Shown: positions 1-3,969 of the stretch, in pieces
How positions within the stretch are numbered: position 1 is the stretch's first letter
Layout of the letters: every line of letters begins with the position of its first letter
DNA from: an uncultured Lachnospiraceae bacterium
Lineage (GTDB): Bacteria > Bacillota > Clostridia > Lachnospirales > Lachnospiraceae
Reading direction: 5' to 3'
Length of the DNA: 6,148 nt
NCBI GenBank assembly: GCA_910583835.1
Contig: CAJTYM010000074.1
Location: 1-6,148 of the forward strand
Program-made: the position numbers and the translations under genes
Notes under the pieces: generated by a model
Told to the model about the DNA's origin: nothing
Seen by the model: the letters and a program-made list of their open reading frames with translations, nothing else
Databases searched by the model: none

Positions 1-57
1 TCCTCCGGGCATTGGGCAGCTTTATTTGTCTGCCCTTTATCCTCCGGGCATTGGGCA
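1..57 (-). repeat. In-frame 39-bp tandem duplication at end of visible PRTase/TRSP gene
   Basis: The 18 bases at 1-18 are identical to those at 40-57, giving a period of 39 bases (13 codons). In the minus-strand reading this encodes the unit AQCPEDKGQTNKA (residues 339-351) followed by the start of a second copy, AQCPE, before the window ends. The unit follows directly after the hydrophobic strand VLVVTDA of the TRSP domain. Only about 1.5 copies are visible, so the copy number is unknown. Confidence 0.85.
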
Positions 58-1070
58 TCCGTCACCACCAGTACCTTGTCATACGCGCCAATGTCATACA
101 GGAACGTTTTTCTTTCCGCATCGTAAAGGCTGCGCAGTTGATATCTGGCATGGAGCGGATACTCCATTTCCGTACTGACAACGATGGGGCTTCTTGTAGT
201 TGCATGGTATGTTACCTCATTGCCAAGCGTCTCCATGCAGCTTGCCACATACAGCGCCGGATACATAAATTCCTCCGTGCCTACGACAAGTATCCTGTCA
301 TTTGCTGTGCGCGGAAACTGTTCATATATCTGCTCAAATAAGTTGCGGCAGGCCATGTCATACTCTACGGCATTTACCAGACGCCGCGCATCCATCTTGC
401 CCGCAACCGACAGCACGGCTGCTTGCCCTATCGCAGCACCGCAAGAACAATCTACATATTTCCCATTCCCGGCAAAACCTTCTGCTATGTCCCCATATTT
501 GCTATGGTCCGTCTTCACGAGATAATGAAGGTCAATGGATTTTTCTTCATATTCCTCCCTGTGCTTCGCGGACATGCCGTTGAGAATGGAGGCAACCGCA
601 AACTTCATGTCATTATGGTACACGTTCTGCATAACAGAAATAATATTCAAAATCGTCTTCCCAGTTGTGACCTCGTCCTCGATAAAAATTATCCTGTCCG
701 TGTTTTTTACCGCCTCGTCCATGTCCTCTTTTACCAGTTTCTGTTCCGTTGCATGGCTATGTTCTTCCGAAAAAAACAGGTAACCTGTCTGTGGGATCAC
801 CTCCCTGGTCGTCTGGATATACGGCGTACCCAGGGAAATTGCAATCTGCGCGCCAATGGCAGTAGCCGTCTCCGCAAATCCAATCAGCAGAAGCCTTTCC
901 CCTTCATATTTACCTTTAAGTTCCCCTGCCAGGCTTGCAAAGAGTTTCAACGCCGCGATCGGGGAGGCCGGCACATGCTTTCCCTGCAATGGATTGACCA
1001 CCAGATAATTCCTCTTTGCATTGTTCTCTCTCTTCGCCACGTTTACCAAATCTTTTTCTGTATAATACAT
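1..1070 (-). CDS. PRTase_2/TRSP-domain phosphoribosyltransferase, 3' end cut by window edge
   Basis: An open frame of 356 codons runs from ATG at 1070 to the left edge without a stop, so the C-terminus is missing. The N-terminal part (about residues 15-215) is a type I phosphoribosyltransferase-like fold. Its PRPP-binding loop is visible as IIFIEDEVTTGKT at 127-139, and the early NPLQGKHVP segment (26-34) is typical of this group. A second domain (about 240-338) carries the literal TRSP signature at 292-295, followed by PLHARYQLRSLYD, matching the TRSP family. In other bacteria this pair occurs in tellurite-resistance-like (TerD-associated) clusters, thought to act in nucleotide or RNA-linked stress metabolism; the exact reaction is not established. 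The upstream YbaK-like gene ends 29 bases before. A weak GGAAG precedes the ATG. An alternative GTG at 1103 overlaps the upstream stop as GTGA and has AAAGG six bases before it. Family assignment is confident; substrate unknown. Confidence 0.88.
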   Translation of the reverse strand, partial: MYYTEKDLVNVAKRENNAKRNYLVVNPLQGKHVPASPIAALKLFASLAGELKGKYEGERLLLIGFAETATAIGAQIAISLGTPYIQTTREVIPQTGYLFFSEEHSHATEQKLVKEDMDEAVKNTDRIIFIEDEVTTGKTILNIISVMQNVYHNDMKFAVASILNGMSAKHREEYEEKSIDLHYLVKTDHSKYGDIAEGFAGNGKYVDCSCGAAIGQAAVLSVAGKMDARRLVNAVEYDMACRNLFEQIYEQFPRTANDRILVVGTEEFMYPALYVASCMETLGNEVTYHATTRSPIVVSTEMEYPLHARYQLRSLYDAERKTFLYDIGAYDKVLVVTDAQCPEDKGQTNKAAQCPE

Positions 1071-1099
1071 TTCTTTCTTCCAATCTCCATGTTTCTGAA

Positions 1100-1570
1100 T
1101 CACTGCCAGCCTTTGCACACGTCAACCCAGCTTGCATTCCCCGAATATTTCTCCAATTCCGCAATCGACAGTTCAATTGCGCTGTTGCTGCTTCCGCAGG
1201 CGGGAAAGACTGTCTCAAACCTTTTGAGAGAACTGTCAAGATAAACCTTCACACCCTCATTGATTCCGAAGGGACATACCCCGCCCACCGCATGGCCGAT
1301 GAGAGCCTCCGCTTCTTCTGGTGCAAGCATCTTGGCTTTGGCAGCAAACTGTGCCTTATATTTGGGATTGTCAATTTTGGCATCGCCAGCCATGACAATC
1401 AAAATTGCACTGCCATCCACCATGAACGAAAGCGTCTTGGCAATCCTGCATGGCTCACAATTGAGCGCAGCGGCCGCGAGTTCCACCGTGGCGCTTGATA
1501 CATCAAATTCCCGTATCCTGTTTTCCATCCCATATTCACTGAAATATTTTTTTACTCTTTCAATTGACAT
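1100..1570 (-). CDS. YbaK/EbsC-type aminoacyl-tRNA deacylase-like protein
   Basis: A 156-residue protein, the usual length for a free-standing YbaK/ProX editing domain. Family members hydrolyse wrongly charged tRNAs in trans, such as Cys- or Ala-tRNA(Pro); which tRNA this one edits cannot be told. Visible marks are CRIAKTLSF at 41-49 containing the conserved lysine (K45), AGDAKID at 61-67, the glycine-rich VGGVCPFG at 95-102, and CGSSNSAIELS at 125-135. The ATG at 1570 is set by GGAGG six bases upstream. A strong promoter lies at 1602-1630, giving a leader of about 25 bases. The stop at 1100 lies 29 bases before the ATG of the phosphoribosyltransferase gene, so the two are probably co-transcribed. 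The fold is confident. A role as a general Cys-tRNA(Pro) deacylase is inference from the family. Confidence 0.92.
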   Translation of the reverse strand: MSIERVKKYFSEYGMENRIREFDVSSATVELAAAALNCEPCRIAKTLSFMVDGSAILIVMAGDAKIDNPKYKAQFAAKAKMLAPEEAEALIGHAVGGVCPFGINEGVKVYLDSSLKRFETVFPACGSSNSAIELSIAELEKYSGNASWVDVCKGWQ

Positions 1571-1601
1571 CTTTTTCCTCCAGTAGTTTCATTTATATTC
1601 C

Positions 1602-1630
1602 ATAATAGTAAATATTACAGAAATAGTCAA
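1602..1630 (-). promoter_or_regulatory. Sigma-A promoter for the YbaK-PRTase unit
   Basis: On the minus strand TTGACT (1630-1625) and TATTAT (1607-1602) are separated by exactly 17 bases. Transcription would start near 1595, about 25 bases before the ATG at 1570. The close match and spacing make this the best promoter in the window. Confidence 0.8.
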
Positions 1631-1677
1631 TGATGTAAAAAGTCTCTTTTATGGACATGAATAAGCAACAAAAATAA

Positions 1678-1706
1678 TTGATTTTTGATAACTTATATGT
1701 TATCAT
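1678..1706 (+). promoter_or_regulatory. Promoter of the toxin-antitoxin operon
   Basis: TTGATT (1678-1683) and TATCAT (1701-1706) are 17 bases apart, which places the start near 1713 and leaves a leader of about 15 bases with AAAGGG as ribosome site. A second reading, TTGATA (1685-1690) with TATGAT (1706-1711), has only 15 bases of spacing and would start inside the ribosome site, so it is less likely. Confidence 0.55.
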
Positions 1707-1713
1707 ATGATAA
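1686..1713 (+). promoter_or_regulatory. Overlapping palindromic operator for the XRE antitoxin
   Basis: Two inverted repeats share an arm. TGATAAC (1686-1692) pairs with GTTATCA (1699-1705) across six bases. The perfect 14-base palindrome TTATCATATGATAA fills 1700-1713. Three TGATAA-like half sites therefore cover the -10 region and start point. This is where an autoregulating HTH antitoxin would be expected to bind; binding itself is inferred. Confidence 0.6.
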
Positions 1714-1727
1714 AAAAGGGAAACCAT

Positions 1728-2087
1728 ATGTATACAATAGAATTTTATGAAGATAAAAACGGTGTATCTGAAGTGCGTAATTATTTTATGAACTTAGCAA
1801 AAAAAGCGGAGACAGACAAAAACGCACGAATAAATAGAAATAAAATATTTTCTTACGTTAGAGCATTAGAAGAATACGGCACAAGAATTGGAAATCCTAT
1901 AGTAAAGCACATTGACAGCAATTTGTGGGAATTAAGACCATTAAGCAACCGTATATTCTTCTTTTACTGGAAAGATAACAAATTTGTATTGGTGCATTAT
2001 TATATAAAAAAGTCACAGAAAGCACCAAAAAAAGAAATTAAAAAAGCAATGAGCAATATTAAAGATTGGATAGAAAGGAATCGTTGA
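1728..2087 (+). CDS. HigB/RelE-superfamily toxin (phage Gp49-like)
   Basis: A 119-residue basic protein of the Gp49-like/HigB group, relatives of RelE that usually cut mRNA on the ribosome. The diagnostic core is present: LWELRPLSNRIFFFYW (66-81), then FVLVHYYIKKSQKAP (86-100) and a Lys-rich helix KKEIKKAMSNIKDW to the end. These match the family pattern WELR..., RI.F.W, H, KK.QK.P. The start is set by AAAGGG (1715-1720) seven bases before ATG 1728; an in-frame ATG at 1707 lies inside the operator and has no ribosome site. The antitoxin begins one base after the stop, in the usual toxin-first order of higBA. The gene is clearly more AT-rich than its neighbours, which suggests acquisition. Toxic activity is inferred from the family. 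Confidence 0.9.
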   Translation: MYTIEFYEDKNGVSEVRNYFMNLAKKAETDKNARINRNKIFSYVRALEEYGTRIGNPIVKHIDSNLWELRPLSNRIFFFYWKDNKFVLVHYYIKKSQKAPKKEIKKAMSNIKDWIERNR

Positions 2088-2088
2088 T

Positions 2089-2376
2089 ATGGACAATTAT
2101 AAAACCTTTGATGAAATGTTCAATGATGATAAGATTGTTTCGCCGGAAGAAAGAGAACAGATTAATTTTCAAGTATCCTTAATTGGTAAAATGATTGAAG
2201 CAAGGGAGAAAAAAGGACTTTCCCAGCGTGATCTTGCAAAATTAAGCGGAGTAAAGCAACCTGCTATTGCAAGACTTGAAAGCATGAAATCAACGCCACA
2301 AATTGACACATTATTAAAAATACTTGCGCCGTTGGGATATACGCTTTCAATCACACCGATTGAAAATAAGCGGTAA
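2089..2376 (+). CDS. XRE-family HTH antitoxin (HigA-like)
   Basis: A 95-residue protein with a helix-turn-helix at about 44-66 (LSQRDLAKLSGVKQPAIARLE), the typical XRE recognition motif. The N-terminal 30 residues (FDEMFNDDKIVSPEEREQI) are acidic and probably wrap the basic toxin. The C-terminal tail LLKILAPLGYTLSITPI is characteristic of antitoxins partnered with Gp49-like toxins. It follows the toxin stop by a single base, so translation is likely coupled; an AAAGGA lies about nine bases before the ATG inside the toxin gene. It should neutralise the toxin and repress the operon through the palindromes at 1686-1713. Low GC matches the toxin, so the two came as a unit. The direct DNA target is inferred. 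Confidence 0.9.
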   Translation: MDNYKTFDEMFNDDKIVSPEEREQINFQVSLIGKMIEAREKKGLSQRDLAKLSGVKQPAIARLESMKSTPQIDTLLKILAPLGYTLSITPIENKR

Positions 2377-2482
2377 AGGGGCGTTAATCATGGTATGTCC
2401 ACTTCTTTTGCCCCACTGCACAAACAGTGATTCCATGCATAAGATGAACTATAAACACTACATTTGGAAAGGGATGAATCAT

Positions 2483-2986
2483 ATGGACCATAACCATGAT
2501 AAATCATGTTGTAACTGCTGCTGCCATGGACCAATTAGCCCTGGCATAGAACCAGCCTATTTTAACGCCGTCATGCAAGGCGGATATCAGGATGTCCCCC
2601 CTGAGGGAAACGTCAAATTCCTGCTTGCTTTTCAATCCGGCGACTTTTCATTTACCCCAAATACTGCAGAAATTATCGTAAATACAGAAGGCATTTACAG
2701 AATTGACTACTCCATATTAATCCGTCCTGTCACCGGATTGCTGAATGCTGCTTACGCAGTTGCCATCAATGGCTTGGAAAATCCCTTGTCATTCTTTGGA
2801 ATTTACTCTGATGAATTTACTACTACAGAACGCGTTGAGTTAACTGGAATGTTCATAACCTCAATTGCCGCCGGGTCGACCGTTATGCTGCGCAACAAAT
2901 CTGCCACCGTAGATTATCTGGCAGGCACAGGAGTTGACAACCAAGCAGTTAATCATGCCTCCATCCTATTACAGAAAATTGCCTGA
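2483..2986 (+). CDS. BclA-C / C1q-like jelly-roll domain protein with Cys/His-rich N-terminus
   Basis: A 167-residue protein. Residues 1-16 are rich in Cys and His (six Cys, three His, including SCCNCCCHG), as seen at the start of many clostridial collagen-like surface proteins. Residues about 25-167 resemble the trimeric jelly-roll head of BclA-type exosporium proteins: VKFLLAF, a GIYRIDYSI strand (70-78), YAVAINGLENP (91-101), VELTGMFITSIAAGSTVMLRN (118-138) and the closing NHASILLQKIA. No Gly-X-Y collagen stalk joins the two parts. A surface or spore-coat role is inferred from the family, and no signal peptide is seen. The start was chosen at ATG 2483, with GGAAAGGG nine bases upstream. 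ATG 2474 is too close to that site. ATG 2390 is in frame with its own AAAGGGG and would add 31 residues, so it remains possible. No convincing promoter was found in the 106 bases after the antitoxin. Confidence 0.75.
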   Translation: MDHNHDKSCCNCCCHGPISPGIEPAYFNAVMQGGYQDVPPEGNVKFLLAFQSGDFSFTPNTAEIIVNTEGIYRIDYSILIRPVTGLLNAAYAVAINGLENPLSFFGIYSDEFTTTERVELTGMFITSIAAGSTVMLRNKSATVDYLAGTGVDNQAVNHASILLQKIA

Positions 2987-3032
2987 CAAAACCTCTATCA
3001 GAATCATTAGGATGAACGTACTTAAGAACAAA

Positions 3033-3075
3033 TAGGAAGACACTTTCACGCTTTAGCGTGACAAGGTCTTTCCTA
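3033..3075 (-). terminator. Long hairpin at the convergent gene junction, probable terminator
   Basis: TAGGAA, GAC, CTT and TCACGC on the left arm pair with GCGTGA, AAG, GTC and TTCCTA on the right arm around a TTTA loop. This makes about 18 pairs with three single-base bulges. On the minus strand it is followed by a T-rich TATTTGTTCTT, so it best serves the minus-strand membrane-protein gene, whose last seven codons and TAA stop lie inside it. On the plus strand there is no T run, though it could still slow transcription from the BclA-like gene. Confidence 0.6.
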
Positions 3076-3412
3076 TAAGACGAAAACATTTTCTGGAAAC
3101 CAACATTGCTAGCAGCCCTAAGACGAGATAAACACCTGCATATAAGATAAATGCAATTTCTCCCCTATCAATGAAAATCCATGTGCCGGAAAGGAAAAAA
3201 ACTGCTGATATCACTGGCAGGCTCCATAACTGTTTGCTGTCCTTTCCGGCAAAAACTCCAACCACAAGAGAATATATGGGATTCACCAAAAAAAACAGCA
3301 GCAAACAAGCTGCCATGCCGGCATCGTTTTTTACAAAAGCGGCTATCAGCCCAGGGAATGCTATCATAACTGCCGCCGAAACAGCTACCCAGAACATAAG
3401 TTTCTTTTTCAT
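3053..3412 (-). CDS. Small four-helix membrane protein of unknown function
   Basis: A 119-residue hydrophobic protein that I do not recognise as any named family. Four membrane segments can be drawn at about 6-27, 31-54, 63-81 and 85-105. Positive charges at the N-terminus (KKK), in the loop after segment 2 (AGKDSK, 56-60) and at the C-terminus (RKCFR...KTLSR) predict both ends in the cytoplasm. No catalytic motif, Cys pair or transport signature is visible. ATG 3412 is well supported by GGAGG six bases upstream (3419-3423). The gene may be transcribed from the promoter at 3700-3728 together with the small ORF before it. Its stop lies inside the hairpin at 3033-3075. The gene is probably real; function unknown. 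Confidence 0.75.
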   Translation of the reverse strand: MKKKLMFWVAVSAAVMIAFPGLIAAFVKNDAGMAACLLLFFLVNPIYSLVVGVFAGKDSKQLWSLPVISAVFFLSGTWIFIDRGEIAFILYAGVYLVLGLLAMLVSRKCFRLIGKTLSR

Positions 3413-3443
3413 GACGTACCTCCATGTATTTCACAAATAAAAT

Positions 3444-3482
3444 ATCCATGGCGCTCTTAGAGGGGCGCATCAGGGCACAGGA
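3444..3482 (-). repeat. 39-bp direct repeat, copy A (outside lysS)
   Basis: These 39 bases match 4156-4194 inside lysS with a single difference (C at 3452 against T at 4164). On the minus strand they read SCALMRPSKSAMD, against SCALMRPSKSTMD in the synthetase's HD domain. Similarity stops sharply on both sides. The copy sits about 30 bases upstream of the membrane-protein start, within its possible leader. Confidence 0.9.
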
Positions 3483-3494
3483 ATGGCACAAACT

Positions 3495-3659
3495 TCAAAC
3501 CCTTATATCGTCACCGTTATAAACCTTCAAATACCTATCATATCGTTTCCCTACAGAATCCATTCCGTATGCGTCCAAGCAAATCGAACGCGCCCCTGCC
3601 AACCTTTTCATGTCCTTCTGTCTTTCTCGCCCTTTCATCTGCTGTTCTGTATCGTTCAC
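3495..3659 (-). CDS. Possible small protein, 54 residues, unknown
   Basis: A minus-strand frame from GTG at 3659 to TGA at 3495 encodes a highly charged 54-residue peptide beginning MNDTEQQMKGRERQKDMKR and ending VYNGDDIRV. GAAGG lies eight bases upstream, and a good promoter (3700-3728) places a transcription start about 35 bases before the GTG. No domain, signal peptide or membrane segment is seen. Another in-frame GTG at 3668 is too close to the ribosome site. It could be a real small gene, the tail of a decayed gene, or part of an untranslated leader for the membrane-protein gene. The middle (RSICLDAYGMDSVGKRYDRYLKVY) looks protein-like, but I recognise no family. Confidence 0.4.
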   Translation of the reverse strand: MNDTEQQMKGRERQKDMKRLAGARSICLDAYGMDSVGKRYDRYLKVYNGDDIRV

Positions 3660-3699
3660 AAAACGCACCTTCTTTCAAAAGCAAGTCTTACTTATCATT

Positions 3700-3728
3700 A
3701 TTATAATAGAAAAACACTTGAAATACAA
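3700..3728 (-). promoter_or_regulatory. Sigma-A-like promoter upstream of the small ORF
   Basis: On the minus strand TTGTAT (3728-3723) and a perfect TATAAT (3705-3700) are 17 bases apart. Transcription would start near 3693 and could cover the 54-codon ORF, the 39-bp repeat copy and the membrane-protein gene. Confidence 0.6.
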
Positions 3729-3737
3729 TCAGAAAAC

Positions 3738-3833
3738 CTATTCTATCAATTCCGCCGCCTTCCTTATCCTCTTGGTTATATGCAAATCTTTTTCCGTTGG
3801 CTCAGGACTTCCCCCCGGATGATAATATTGGAC
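3738..3833 (-). pseudogene. Remnant of a RadC-family (JAMM/MPN) gene
   Basis: The minus-strand frame ending at TAG 3738-3740 reads VQYYHPGGSPEPTEKD, then LHITKRIRKAAELIE and the stop. This closely follows the RadC core, usually HNHPSG.P.PS..D...TKRL..A..L.GI. The Pro-Gly, Pro-Glu-Pro, Asp and TKR positions are kept. The first metal-binding His is replaced by Tyr and the second His is present. Intact RadC proteins continue for about 30 more residues, starting GI.VLDH, which are missing, and nothing upstream resembles the rest of RadC. The frame is closed by TAA at 3870-3872. RadC-like genes are common on integrative elements and phages, so this may be a trace of one. It is not functional as it stands. 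Confidence 0.6.
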
Positions 3834-3865
3834 GTTCAAGTGCTTTGTGCCTCTGCCAATATTAT
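3822..3865. repeat. 10-bp perfect inverted repeat with 24-base loop
   Basis: ATAATATTGG (3822-3831) is the exact reverse complement of CCAATATTAT (3856-3865). Outside the arms GATGAT on the left is matched by ATCATC on the right after a six-base insertion. There is no T run after it on either strand to suggest a terminator. It overlaps the upstream edge of the RadC remnant, so it may mark a rearrangement boundary. Confidence 0.7.
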
Positions 3866-3897
3866 AATTTTATCATCATCGATGGGTTTAATAACCA

Positions 3898-3929
3898 AAA
3901 GCTGAACAGCCACCATGCCGTTCAGCTTT
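3898..3929 (-). terminator. Rho-independent terminator of lysS
   Basis: AAAGCTGAAC (3898-3907) and GTTCAGCTTT (3920-3929) form a 10-bp stem about 40 bases after the lysS stop. On the minus strand the stem is followed by TTTTGGTTATT. The plus strand is followed by TTTCTCTTATTT, so it could work in both directions. Confidence 0.8.
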
Positions 3930-3969
3930 CTCTTATTTATCATTCTATAACGCAAGCTGCTGTTTGCTT

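Larger units (their letters stand above)
3413..3969. other. Degenerate region between lysS and the membrane-protein gene
   Basis: This 557-base stretch holds no long gene. On the minus strand, reading from lysS, it contains the lysS terminator, a large inverted repeat, a RadC remnant, a promoter, a 54-codon ORF and a 39-bp copy of lysS sequence. The mix of gene scraps and repeats suggests decayed or rearranged DNA. Plus-strand open frames here have no ribosome site or recognisable motif. Confidence 0.7.

Noticed and set aside
916..1239. Minus-strand frame of 107 codons across the YbaK-PRTase junction
   Set aside because: It is an out-of-frame shadow of two well-supported genes and lacks a ribosome site.
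423..1244. Long plus-strand open frame of 273 codons
   Set aside because: It lies antisense to the phosphoribosyltransferase and YbaK-like genes, has no ribosome site, and its product has no family-like motifs. The minus-strand frame contains clear PRPP-loop and TRSP signatures.
2378..2414. GGGGC ... GCCCC as a terminator after the antitoxin
   Set aside because: The stem is only five pairs with a 27-base loop and no T run follows.
2436..2445. CATAAGATG as a sporulation sigma-E or sigma-K -10 box for the BclA-like gene
   Set aside because: The match is partial and no suitable -35 element lies at the right distance, so it is not better than chance.
3168..3491. Minus-strand frame starting MCHSCALMRPSKS as a real HD-related gene
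   Set aside because: Only the 39-bp repeat resembles lysS. The rest is an out-of-frame reading of the membrane-protein gene, which has the better start.
3738..3961. Minus-strand peptide across the lysS terminator reading MINKRKLNGMVAVQ and ending at the TGA near 3840
   Set aside because: Its codons are largely made by the terminator stem and it has no ribosome site.
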